From an uncultured Lachnospiraceae bacterium (GTDB taxonomy: Bacteria > Bacillota > Clostridia > Lachnospirales > Lachnospiraceae), in assembly GCA_946554445.1 (NCBI GenBank), contig CAMNSD010000008.1:81451-145450 (forward strand): 64,000 nucleotides of DNA. Reading direction: 5' to 3'. Position 1 is the stretch's first letter. The number at the start of each line of letters is the position of its first letter. This document shows, one piece after another, positions 1 to 8,317 of this stretch. Under the pieces are notes generated by a model. The model was not told the origin of the DNA. It searched no databases and saw only the letters and a list, made by a program, of their open reading frames with translations. Made by a program: the position numbers and the translations under genes.

Positions 1-1
1 G

Positions 2-319
2 ATCCTGATGAAGATGGGAGTGCCCTGTGTACTGGCTAACGATGATCCGCAGATTCTGGGCAATCCAGGACTTTCTTATGATTTTTGGGAAATATATATG
101 GCGTCGGATGGCGGGTTGATGCTGGTGAAAGGGCTTGTGTTCACCGCTTTTATATTCCAGTATCAGGATAGGATCAACAAGCAGCTGGATAAGTGGGAAA
201 TGGTTGATTATAAGAAGTGTCTGCAGGTGTTTGAAGAACAATATTGGATGCCCTACTTGAAGGAAATGGACCGTATCATAAATGCTGAAAACGGAGGAGA
301 GGATGAAAACAATCAATAA
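2..319 (+). CDS. Adenosine deaminase family protein, C-terminal part
   Basis: The reading frame is open from the left edge, so the N-terminal part is outside the window. The visible ~105 residues include LANDDPQIL followed by GLSYDFWE. This matches the end of adenosine deaminase-like metallohydrolases, where the DD pair contains a catalytic metal-binding aspartate and the SYDF stretch is typical of the ADGF/CECR1 branch. The family deaminates adenosine or related purines. The gene ends inside the next one (17-base overlap), so the two are probably cotranscribed. Family assignment is fairly safe; substrate is not known. Confidence 0.65.
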   Translation: MLMKMGVPCVLANDDPQILGNPGLSYDFWEIYMASDGGLMLVKGLVFTAFIFQYQDRINKQLDKWEMVDYKKCLQVFEEQYWMPYLKEMDRIINAENGGEDENNQ

Positions 320-1448
320 AATGATCAGTAGCTATAATCACAACAAGGGAACCATATCTCGCATACGGTATATCGTTATTCATTATACGGGAGATTTTGG
401 GACGGCTGAGGGAAACTGCAAGTATTTTGCGGGTGGGGACAGGAAGGCGTCGGCCCATTATTTTGTGGGATATGAAGGAGATATCTGGCAGAGCGTGGAG
501 GATGCCAATATTGCATGGCACTGCGGCGCCAAGAACTATATACATCCCGAATGTCGAAATTCCAATAGTATCGGCATTGAACTTTGTGTGCGCAAGAAAA
601 ATCAAAATAGGAAAGAGGCCTCGGATGAAGATTGGTATTTTGAGGACGCTACGGTGAAAGCGGCGGTAGAACTGACCAGAGATTTGATGCAAAAATATGG
701 GGTGCCTGTGGACCATGTCCTGCGGCATTATGATGTGACGGGAAAGATTTGTCCAGCTCCCTTTGTGCACAATACAACAGCGCATACCTGGGACGAGTTC
801 CAGAAGGCTGTCGGTAAGAGAGGCGGTATTGATTGGGCTGAATGGATCAAAAAGATTCTGTCAGCAATCGCAAAATTTTTGGCAGGCTTTATGGAAAATG
901 CAATGTCAGCGAGGACAAAAGAGGCCGACCGGTACATGACGCCTATTATGGGAAAGGCGCGTGTGAGTACCGATCGGATTGCAGCGTACATCATTGGCAA
1001 GAACCCTTCTGCGGCATACTGTGCCAGACAGCTGGCCGAACTGTACATAGAGGAAGGGACTTACGAGGGCGTGCGGGGTGACATTGCGGCGGCCCAGGCC
1101 ATGCTGGAGACCGGGAATCTGACCTTTGTCGGTTCTGAGGTGACGCCTGACCAGAATAATTTCTGCGGTATGGGCGTTACGACAGGGGACAGACGAGGAT
1201 GCTGTTTTGAGACCATGCGGGACGGTGTGCGGGCGCAGATACAGCATCTGAAAGCATACGCCAGTGAAGAACCGTTGGTGAAGAAAGTTATCGATCCCCG
1301 CTATCGCTATGTGAAGAAAGGCAGCGCGCGTTATGTGGAATGGCTGGGACAGAAGGAAAATCCCCAGGGATATGGCTGGGCCACGGGAGCGGGATATGGC
1401 GGCAAGATTCTCAGGATTCTGGAAGAGATGAAAAAGCAAACTCTATAA
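303..1448 (+). CDS. N-acetylmuramoyl-L-alanine amidase with glucosaminidase-like domain
   Basis: Residues ~20-165 form an Amidase_2 fold (YIVIHYTGD, then WHCGAKN, later HYDVTGKICPAPF), including the zinc-ligand histidines of T7-lysozyme/PGRP-type amidases that cut the MurNAc-L-Ala bond of peptidoglycan. Residues ~210-380 look like a glucosaminidase domain (AAAQAMLETGNLTF, NNFCGMGVT). The ATG at 303 is chosen because it follows GGAGGAGAGG; the open frame extends further upstream without a good ribosome site. No signal peptide is evident, so it may be a phage-derived lysin or be exported in another way. It overlaps the upstream deaminase gene. Confidence 0.85.
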   Translation: MKTINKMISSYNHNKGTISRIRYIVIHYTGDFGTAEGNCKYFAGGDRKASAHYFVGYEGDIWQSVEDANIAWHCGAKNYIHPECRNSNSIGIELCVRKKNQNRKEASDEDWYFEDATVKAAVELTRDLMQKYGVPVDHVLRHYDVTGKICPAPFVHNTTAHTWDEFQKAVGKRGGIDWAEWIKKILSAIAKFLAGFMENAMSARTKEADRYMTPIMGKARVSTDRIAAYIIGKNPSAAYCARQLAELYIEEGTYEGVRGDIAAAQAMLETGNLTFVGSEVTPDQNNFCGMGVTTGDRRGCCFETMRDGVRAQIQHLKAYASEEPLVKKVIDPRYRYVKKGSARYVEWLGQKENPQGYGWATGAGYGGKILRILEEMKKQTL

Positions 1449-1565
1449 ACGGATAAAATGGTTAAGCATGCAGGAAAAGACAGAGAATGCCGGGGAAAAT
1501 CCGGAAGGAAAAGTTGGATGAAAGTCGGGATAGGAAATAAAAAGCACAGAAAGGAGGGAAGAGAG

Positions 1566-2072
1566 ATGTTTGGGAAAAAATCGGAGTACGCACAGTATAA
1601 ATTTCTGGTGGATGGTCTTACGGACGAGATATTAAAGAAGCGCGTGGAGACGAGCCTCCGCTTTTATATCACAAGAGCCAATAAATATAAGAAGCGGGAT
1701 TCTTTTTTGGGAATGGCAAGTATTGTGATGCCGGCTTTTGCTACATTTGCGGCGGCGGCCGCCAGTTTTTATGAGGAACAGTATCCGTCCCTGGATCTGG
1801 CAGTTCCTGTGATCACCCTGATCGCCACGGTCACGGCCGGGGTGATTGCTCATTTTAAGTTTTCAGAGAAGATGCAGAATTACAGGGACTTAGCGGAGAG
1901 TATGAAAAGCGAGGTGGCCATGTATGAGTGCCGTTCCCAGAAATACAGTAAGGATAAGGCAGAGGATGAGGAACAGGCGCGGGATATTTTCCTGCAGGCG
2001 ATTGAAAGGATTATCGAGGACGGATACCGCAAAAGCAGGGAATTGGAGACTGCCGATAACAAGTTTTTATAA
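1566..2072 (+). CDS. SLATT-domain (DUF4231) two-helix membrane protein
   Basis: About 168 residues. A basic stretch (RFYITRANKYKKR) leads into two hydrophobic helices at about residues 48-66 and 76-94, followed by a charged, probably cytoplasmic coiled-coil tail. This is the layout of SLATT/DUF4231 proteins, two-TM putative pore-forming effectors described by comparative genomics beside SMODS and SLOG sensors in conflict systems. No such sensor is next to it, so its role here is open. The ATG at 1566 has an AAAGGAGGG site; the longer upstream extension is low-complexity and lacks one. Confidence 0.6.
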   Translation: MFGKKSEYAQYKFLVDGLTDEILKKRVETSLRFYITRANKYKKRDSFLGMASIVMPAFATFAAAAASFYEEQYPSLDLAVPVITLIATVTAGVIAHFKFSEKMQNYRDLAESMKSEVAMYECRSQKYSKDKAEDEEQARDIFLQAIERIIEDGYRKSRELETADNKFL

Positions 2073-2099
2073 AAAGCTGTTCAAATTCCAGGTTTTGGG

Positions 2100-2128
2100 A
2101 TGACAACCGAGAGCGCTTTTGTTATAAT
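2100..2128 (+). promoter_or_regulatory. Sigma-A type promoter for the HAD gene
   Basis: ATGACA and TATAAT are separated by exactly 17 bases, and the -10 is preceded by TG one base upstream (extended -10). It lies 57 bases before the HAD-IIA start. Prediction by motif only. Confidence 0.6.
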
Positions 2129-2184
2129 GCTGAAATGACTGGGAATACGAAATAATTTTGATATTGATAGAATGAGGTGTTAAG

Positions 2185-3003
2185 ATGCAGGCACAGATTC
2201 CTGGAATCGATGAAGACACAGAAGGCATATTGTCTCAGGTTGAATGTTTCGCGCTGGACATGGACGGCACCATTTATCTGGGAGAACGATGGATCGAAGG
2301 CGCTAGGGAGTTTCTTGCTGAGATTGAGGAATCCGGCAGGAACTATGTGTTCCTGACCAATAATTCTTCCAAAAACGCGGCGGTTTATGTGGAGAAACTC
2401 GGGCGGATGGGACTTGCTGTCGGGGAGGAGAAGATTGTCACTTCCGGACAGGCAACCATATATTATCTGCAAAAGCATTTCCCGGATGCCCGAGTGTTTC
2501 TTCTGGGGAATCCGCTGCTGCAGGAGGAGTTTCTGCAGGCGGGGATAACGTTGGAGGAGGAGCACCCGGATGTGGTGGTGACGGCTTTTGACACAAGCCT
2601 TGATTATGCCAAAATGTGCAGAGTCTGCAATCATGTTCGGTCTGGTCTTCCCTATATTGCCACACATCCGGATTATAACTGCCCCACGGAGGATGGATTT
2701 ATCCCGGATGCGGGCGCCATCCATGCGTTTATTCATGCATCGGCTTTCCGCTATCCTGACCGGGTGATCGGTAAGCCGAATGAAGATATTATCGAATATT
2801 TGACTACTAGAGTCAATACAGAGCGGGAGCGGATCGCCATGGTGGGAGACCGGCTGTATACGGATATTGCAGCGGGCAGGAACCATGGTCTAAAAAGTGT
2901 GCTGGTCCTAAGTGGAGAGGCGACGATGGAGGAAGTGCAGACCTCTGAGACGGTGCCCCACCTGATTTTTCATTCGGTGCGGGAGATGATACCTTTTATC
3001 TGA
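2185..3003 (+). CDS. HAD superfamily IIA phosphatase (NagD-like)
   Basis: 272 residues. Motif I is FALDMDGTIYLG, motif II is VFLTNNSSKN, and the late motifs are GKPNEDI (lysine) and MVGDRLYTDI. This is the full set for subclass IIA HAD phosphatases such as NagD and p-nitrophenyl phosphatase, which hydrolyse small phosphate esters (sugar phosphates, nucleotides) in the cytoplasm. The length is normal for the family. It has its own extended -10 promoter. The exact substrate cannot be read from sequence. Confidence 0.88.
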   Translation: MQAQIPGIDEDTEGILSQVECFALDMDGTIYLGERWIEGAREFLAEIEESGRNYVFLTNNSSKNAAVYVEKLGRMGLAVGEEKIVTSGQATIYYLQKHFPDARVFLLGNPLLQEEFLQAGITLEEEHPDVVVTAFDTSLDYAKMCRVCNHVRSGLPYIATHPDYNCPTEDGFIPDAGAIHAFIHASAFRYPDRVIGKPNEDIIEYLTTRVNTERERIAMVGDRLYTDIAAGRNHGLKSVLVLSGEATMEEVQTSETVPHLIFHSVREMIPFI

Positions 3004-3029
3004 GGTGGCAGGAGAGGAGGAAGAATTGC

Positions 3030-4916
3030 ATGAATATTCAGGCCCAGCTGTGCGGTATTATACTGGTTATTATTATGATCTTATTCTATGTCAGATATAA
3101 GAGTCTGCGGTTGAATACGCAGATTATCTTCCAGTGCCTTCTGGTAGTGGTTCTTGCCTGCGTCTTTTTTGATATGCTGTCCATCTGGGCAATCGTTCAT
3201 CTGCTGGAAAAGTCCAGGACTGCCGTAGTAGTGATCTGTAAGACTTATCTGGCTTCTTTAGTGCTGGTGGGGTTAGCTGGCCTTTTGTATGAGTGTTCGG
3301 GTGTGTATGAGCGGCAGAAAAAGTTTGTCTGGGTGACGATGTGCGGACTGGATATTGCTATTCTGTATATTGTTATCATAGCCTTTCTGCCCATCAGTAT
3401 CAGTAGAAATGGAAGAATCGTCTATACGGAAGGGCCTAGTGTGCTGATGACTTATCTTGGCACATGCAGCTTCTTAGTGGCGAATTTTATCCTGACCATC
3501 AAAAAGCGCAGGCAGGCCAATCCACGCAGGACACAAGTGGTGCTGATGTGGCTGGGGATTTGGTTTGCGGCAGCGGTGGTACAGTTTTTGAATAATGAAC
3601 TGCTCCTGGTGGGATACGCCGGTGCGGTGGGTATTTTGATCATTTTTTTGCGGCAGGAAAACCCGGAGTATATGATGGACCGGCTGACTGGACTGTTTAA
3701 TCAGGATGCGCTCTTTCTCTATGCCAGGAAGCTTTATAATATGGACCGGCAATTTTCTGTGCTGTCGATTTGCTTCCATCTGGGGATCAGTCAGGCGGAC
3801 GATGGGGAAAGAGAGCAGGCGGTGATGCTGGAGTTTGCCAGAAGAGTGCCCAATTTCCCGGACACTAGGATCTTCAAGATGGCGGATGACGAGGTGTGGA
3901 TGGTATTTGACGATTTAAGCCATGTGGAGAATACCATCGAACAGATTAAGGTGTTTATTGAGGGTGGGAGAAAAGAGATCGGCGTCATGGCGCAGGTGGA
4001 ATATATTTACATGCCCAGTTCCCTTCTAGTGAGCGACCATCAGGAGATGATCCATCTCATGCAGTATGCCAGATGGAAGAATCAGGAGCATACGCTATCC
4101 AATTTCCGGCGGATAGACAAGGAATTTGTGGTGCAGATGCAGCAGGAAAAGGCTATGGAACTGATGTTGGAACAAGCCATGAAGGAAGATCGGATTGAGG
4201 TTTTTTATCAGCCCATTTATTCTACGAAGCACCATAGATTTGTAAGCGCAGAGGCGTTGGTACGGATGCGGGACACAGAGGGCAGGCTGGTGCCGCCGGC
4301 GGCCTTTATCCCAGTGGCGGAAAGAAACGGGAAGATATTGCAGCTGGGGGAAATCGTATTTGATAAGGTGTGCCGCTTTTTTACGAGACAGCATCTGGAG
4401 CAGTGCGGAATGCATTATATAGAAGTGAATCTGTCCGTGGTGCAGTGCAGTTATGAGAAACTTGCGGAAGATTATATCAGTATTATGACAAAGTACCGGA
4501 TTCGCCCGGAATATATTAATCTGGAAATTACGGAGTCGGGCTCCATGTCCGCCAAAAAGACTTTGTTAGGAAATATGCACACGCTGCAGGAGTTTGGGGT
4601 GCGGTTTTCTCTGGATGATTTTGGAACCGGGCAGTCCAATCTCAACTATATTGTGGACATGCCGATAGATATCGTGAAATTTGACCGGGAGATGAGTCAA
4701 GCTTTCTTCCGGGATGAGAAGGCGCGGTACGTGATGAACGCGGCCATGCAGATGATTCAGGGCATGCAGCTTAAGATCGTGTCGGAAGGCATTGAGGATG
4801 AGGAACAGTACCGTAAAATGGAGAGCCTGGGCATTGACTACATTCAGGGCTACTATTTTTCCAAGCCCCTTCCCGAGACAGAGTTTGTGGAATTTTTGCA
4901 CAAAAACAATGCTTAA
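3030..4916 (+). CDS. Membrane-anchored EAL-domain protein (putative c-di-GMP phosphodiesterase)
   Basis: 628 residues. The first ~210 hold about seven hydrophobic helices. A degenerate GGDEF-like region follows (begins DRLTGLFNQDALF; no GGDEF signature visible). The C-terminal ~240 residues are an EAL domain with EALVRMRD, NLEITES and DDFGTGQSNL, followed by KFDREM and QGYYFSKPL. The catalytic glutamates and the DDFG aspartates are present, so c-di-GMP hydrolysis is likely, controlled by the membrane segment. The start has a GGAGAGGAGG site. A rho-independent terminator follows. Confidence 0.85.
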   Translation: MNIQAQLCGIILVIIMILFYVRYKSLRLNTQIIFQCLLVVVLACVFFDMLSIWAIVHLLEKSRTAVVVICKTYLASLVLVGLAGLLYECSGVYERQKKFVWVTMCGLDIAILYIVIIAFLPISISRNGRIVYTEGPSVLMTYLGTCSFLVANFILTIKKRRQANPRRTQVVLMWLGIWFAAAVVQFLNNELLLVGYAGAVGILIIFLRQENPEYMMDRLTGLFNQDALFLYARKLYNMDRQFSVLSICFHLGISQADDGEREQAVMLEFARRVPNFPDTRIFKMADDEVWMVFDDLSHVENTIEQIKVFIEGGRKEIGVMAQVEYIYMPSSLLVSDHQEMIHLMQYARWKNQEHTLSNFRRIDKEFVVQMQQEKAMELMLEQAMKEDRIEVFYQPIYSTKHHRFVSAEALVRMRDTEGRLVPPAAFIPVAERNGKILQLGEIVFDKVCRFFTRQHLEQCGMHYIEVNLSVVQCSYEKLAEDYISIMTKYRIRPEYINLEITESGSMSAKKTLLGNMHTLQEFGVRFSLDDFGTGQSNLNYIVDMPIDIVKFDREMSQAFFRDEKARYVMNAAMQMIQGMQLKIVSEGIEDEEQYRKMESLGIDYIQGYYFSKPLPETEFVEFLHKNNA

Positions 4917-4955
4917 TTTCTGGATAAAACAGCAAAATAAAAGTATCATAAGAAT

Positions 4956-4983
4956 ACCCTCTTGTCAAAAGGACAGGAGGGTG
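4956..4983 (+). terminator. Rho-independent terminator after the EAL gene
   Basis: ACCCTCTTGTC pairs with GGACAGGAGGGT around an AAAA loop (one G-U pair), followed by TGTTATGCTGTTTT. It separates the EAL gene from malQ. Confidence 0.6.
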
Positions 4984-5011
4984 TTATGCTGTTTTCACAG
5001 TAATTGGAAAC

Positions 5012-5023
5012 GTTACCGGTAAC
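5012..5023. promoter_or_regulatory. Palindromic operator (GTTACCGGTAAC), probable LacI-family site
   Basis: A perfect 12-base palindrome with a CG centre lies 78 bases before malQ, followed by a second half-like copy ATTACCGG. Centre-CG palindromes of this type are bound by LacI-family regulators, and one is encoded directly after malQ. It could also be read by a CcpA-like protein. Inference from motif and position. Confidence 0.5.
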
Positions 5024-5101
5024 ATTACCGGAGTAAGTATTTTTAAGAAGAAGTAGAAATATAAGGTAGAAGAATAACGAAGGAAAGGATTTGTTGGTGT
5101 T

Positions 5102-6583
5102 ATGAGAAAAAGTGGTGTGTTATTGCCTGTATCCAGTATTCCGTCCAGGTATGGGATCGGCGCCTTTTCCAGGGAGGCGTATACGTTCATTGATCTATTA
5201 GAAAAAGCAGGACAGTCCTACTGGCAGATCCTGCCGTTGGGGCCCACGGGCTATGGGGATTCTCCCTATCAGTCTTTTTCAACTTTTGCGGGCAATCCTT
5301 ACTATATTGACCTGGAAGCGCTGATCGAGGCTGGCTATCTGACGAGGGCGGAATGTGATCGGTATGACTTTGGCGACGATGATGCCTATGTGGACTATGA
5401 GAAGATTTATCTATCCAGGTTTCGGGCGCTTAAGACAGCCTATCGAAACAGCCACATTGAGGAGGATGCGGCCTATCAGGAGTTTGTGGAAGACAACGCC
5501 TACTGGCTCAATGACTATGCGCTCTATATGGCGGTGAAAAATTCCTTCGGCGGCAAAAGCTGGAGCGAGTGGGACGAGGATATCAGACTCCGTAAACCGG
5601 CCGCGATGAAGAAGTATACTGAGAAATTTGCAGAAGAGATAGCTTTTTACCAGTTCCAGCAGTACCTGTTTTCCAGCCAGTGGCTGGCGCTGAAACAGTA
5701 TGCCAATGACAGGAACATTCAGATTATCGGGGACATTCCCATCTATGTGGCCTTTGACAGTTCGGACACCTGGGCGAACCCGGAACTGTTCCAGCTGGAT
5801 GAGACACTGACGCCCACCGCGGTGGCGGGCTGTCCGCCGGATGCTTTCTCGGCTACCGGCCAGTTGTGGGGAAATCCCCTGTACCGCTGGGAGTATCATC
5901 AGGAGACGGATTATGCATGGTGGATGAAACGCATTGATTATTGTTACCGACTCTATGATGTGGTGCGCATTGATCATTTTCGTGGGTTTGACGAGTATTA
6001 TTCGATTCCTTATGGGGATCCCACAGCAGAGTTCGGACATTGGGAGAAAGGGCCGGGGTATGAGATCTTTAAGACCATGAAAACGCAGCTGGGCAGAAAG
6101 GCTGTGATTGCCGAGGATTTGGGATTTTTGACTGATTCGGTCATTAAACTGGTGAAAAAGACCGGCTATCCGGGGATGAAGATTCTGCAGTTTGCCTTTG
6201 ACTCCAGGGAAGAGAGCGATTACCTGCCCCACAACTATGTGGCTAACAGCATCGCCTACACTGGGACGCATGACAATGACACCACCCTTGGCTGGTATGA
6301 TAAGCTGCCGCGAAAAGACAAGGCTTTTGCCAGAAAATATCTGGATATCCGTTCCAGGAAGGATGTGCCGTGGGTATTTATCCGCGCGGCGCTGGCCAGT
6401 GTATCCGATACCTGTGTGATTCCCATGCAGGATTATCTGGAACTTGGCACTGAGGCCAGGACTAATATGCCTTCCACACTGGGAACCAACTGGAAGTGGC
6501 GGATGCTGCCGGGACAGTTTACAGAGGAACTGGCAGAGAGGATGTATGACATGACGAAACTTTACGGAAGAGTGCAGAAATAA
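5102..6583 (+). CDS. malQ: 4-alpha-glucanotransferase (amylomaltase)
   Basis: 493 residues, the normal length of bacterial MalQ. Glycoside hydrolase family 77 features: an N-terminal SSIPSRYGIGAFS, then IIGDIPIYVAFDSSD, GQLWGNPLY, VRIDHFRGFDEYY with the catalytic aspartate, IAEDLGF with the acid/base glutamate, and YTGTHDND. The enzyme transfers maltosyl and longer glucan units between chains in maltodextrin use. The next gene is a LacI-type regulator 20 bases downstream, so the pair probably forms an operon controlled through the upstream palindrome. Confidence 0.95.
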   Translation: MRKSGVLLPVSSIPSRYGIGAFSREAYTFIDLLEKAGQSYWQILPLGPTGYGDSPYQSFSTFAGNPYYIDLEALIEAGYLTRAECDRYDFGDDDAYVDYEKIYLSRFRALKTAYRNSHIEEDAAYQEFVEDNAYWLNDYALYMAVKNSFGGKSWSEWDEDIRLRKPAAMKKYTEKFAEEIAFYQFQQYLFSSQWLALKQYANDRNIQIIGDIPIYVAFDSSDTWANPELFQLDETLTPTAVAGCPPDAFSATGQLWGNPLYRWEYHQETDYAWWMKRIDYCYRLYDVVRIDHFRGFDEYYSIPYGDPTAEFGHWEKGPGYEIFKTMKTQLGRKAVIAEDLGFLTDSVIKLVKKTGYPGMKILQFAFDSREESDYLPHNYVANSIAYTGTHDNDTTLGWYDKLPRKDKAFARKYLDIRSRKDVPWVFIRAALASVSDTCVIPMQDYLELGTEARTNMPSTLGTNWKWRMLPGQFTEELAERMYDMTKLYGRVQK

Positions 6584-6603
6584 GCAGAGGATCGGGTGTT
6601 TGG

Positions 6604-7644
6604 ATGGCTGAAATTACAATTAAAGATATTGCAAAACAATGCGGCGTAGGAATCAGTACTGTTTCCAGGGCCCTGAACAATCATCCGGATATCAATCCGG
6701 AAACCAGGAAAAAGATTCTTCAGGTAATCGAGGAGACGGGCTTCATTCCCAACAACAGCGCCAGGAACCTGAAAAGGACGGATGCCAAGTGCATTGCCGT
6801 GTTGGTGAAAGGTATCACCAATCCACTCTTTAGCAATATGATCCGGATTATCGAGGAGGAAACACAGCGGAATAAATATGCACTGGTGCTTCGGCATGTT
6901 AAGATGCAGGAGGACGAGGTGGATGTGGCGTTGGAACTGGAAAAGGAAAAGCGGCTGCGGGGCATTGTGTTCCTGGGTGGTCTGTTTGAACATTCCGAGG
7001 AAAAACTTGGAAAATTAAACGTTCCCTTTATTTTCAGCATGATCGGCGTCAATGTCCTGGACCGTGCCGGGAAGGTGGCGTTTTCCAATATTGCTGTGGA
7101 TGACAGGCGGGAGAGCGAGAAGATGACAGAATATCTGCTGGGGCTGGGACACCGGCAGATTGCCCTGATCACAGAACGGTCAGAGCGTCCCATCGGACGG
7201 CTGCGCATGGAAGGCTACAGGGAGGCTTTTGCGAAACGCGGGCTGGATGTGCCGGAGCATCTGATTTGTTACGTACAGGAAGAAATTGACCATTATTCCA
7301 TGGAGAACGGTTATCTGACGACGAAAAAACTCCTGCAGTCAGGGGAAAAGGTGACAGCCATTTATGCGGTCTCAGATTCCTTAGCTGTCGGCGCCTGTCG
7401 GGCAGTATTGGAGACTGGCAGGCGGATTCCGGAAGATATTTCCGTGGCCGGATACGATGGCATTGAGTTGGGGGAGTACTATAATCCGCAGCTGACCACC
7501 ATCAGGCAGCCGGCGGAGGAGATTGCCAGAAAGACCATCTATCTTCTGCTGGATGTGATCGCACAGCGCAAGGAGCATCAGCAGATTGTTTTGCCGGCGG
7601 AGTTGGTGGTGCGGGAGTCTACTGAGGCGTGCAGGGAACAGTAG
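6604..7644 (+). CDS. LacI family transcriptional regulator
   Basis: 346 residues. The N-terminal helix-turn-helix reads TIKDIAKQCGVGISTVSRAL, with the hinge-type segment NNSARNLK after it. The rest is a periplasmic-binding-protein-like sensor domain with the typical AVSDSLAVGACRA and SVAGYDGIE. It most likely senses a sugar and controls malQ through the palindrome upstream of that gene. It ends in a terminator shared with the convergent CYTH gene. Confidence 0.92.
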   Translation: MAEITIKDIAKQCGVGISTVSRALNNHPDINPETRKKILQVIEETGFIPNNSARNLKRTDAKCIAVLVKGITNPLFSNMIRIIEEETQRNKYALVLRHVKMQEDEVDVALELEKEKRLRGIVFLGGLFEHSEEKLGKLNVPFIFSMIGVNVLDRAGKVAFSNIAVDDRRESEKMTEYLLGLGHRQIALITERSERPIGRLRMEGYREAFAKRGLDVPEHLICYVQEEIDHYSMENGYLTTKKLLQSGEKVTAIYAVSDSLAVGACRAVLETGRRIPEDISVAGYDGIELGEYYNPQLTTIRQPAEEIARKTIYLLLDVIAQRKEHQQIVLPAELVVRESTEACREQ

Positions 7645-7685
7645 AGAGCAGCCCGAACAGGAAAGAATAGCAGGATACCTAAAAA

Positions 7686-7714
7686 CCGGCAGAAAATTTT
7701 AAAATTTCTGCCGG
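7686..7714. terminator. Bidirectional terminator between the LacI and CYTH genes
   Basis: CCGGCAGAAA pairs with TTTCTGCCGG around an A/T-rich loop. The A and T runs at the base allow it to end transcripts from both sides; the CYTH stop codon lies inside it. Confidence 0.65.
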
Positions 7715-8202
7715 CTCAGGTTAGAATTATGATAGGCGGGATCGTTTGTAACGTCTTGACTAAACCAGTCAAGTGGGAGAAACGCTTCCGCCGTCTCTTT
7801 GTCAGGAAACTCTACCTCGGCGATGATCAGGGGAGCGAAGGGAGGCTCGAAAATATCTAATTCCACAGATAGACTAATCTGGTCAATAGAATCCTGTCCG
7901 GATGACAGATATGTCGCATCAAACTGTGGGTGGTCAATGGGTATGACATAGCGTTTTTTAGAGATGATATTTCCGTCTGCTTTTTCCCGCAGATGGCAGT
8001 ATGATGCCTCATTTAAAGGGAGATTGTACTCTTCCCTGGCGAGCAGTCCTTTGCCTTTATAGGTCAGATAGTAGGAATCATCCTGCCGGCGGATCCTGAC
8101 AACCGGGTCAGTATTGAGATAGGCTTGCTCGATGATGTGGCAGGGGTAGGAAGACAGGTTTTCAGGGAGTTTGGTGATGGTAAATTTGCGTTCGATTTCC
8201 AT
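7699..8202 (-). CDS. CYTH domain protein (triphosphate tunnel metalloenzyme family)
   Basis: 167 residues beginning MEIERKFTI, the ExExK signature that binds metal and triphosphate in CYTH proteins. RIRRQDDSYYLTYKGKG adds the basic residues lining the tunnel. Relatives include inorganic triphosphatases and thiamine triphosphatases; the substrate here is not determined. It is convergent with the LacI regulator and shares a terminator with it. AAAAGGAGCG lies upstream of the start on the minus strand. Confidence 0.85.
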   Translation of the reverse strand: MEIERKFTITKLPENLSSYPCHIIEQAYLNTDPVVRIRRQDDSYYLTYKGKGLLAREEYNLPLNEASYCHLREKADGNIISKKRYVIPIDHPQFDATYLSSGQDSIDQISLSVELDIFEPPFAPLIIAEVEFPDKETAEAFLPLDWFSQDVTNDPAYHNSNLSRQKF

Positions 8203-8317
8203 GAGGCGCTCCTTTTATGTGATTTTCGTATCTTATAAAATAAATATATAAAATATGGAAGGATAACGCAATACAGGTTATAATAATAGTATATATTTTA
8301 CCAAGGAAACTATAGAT

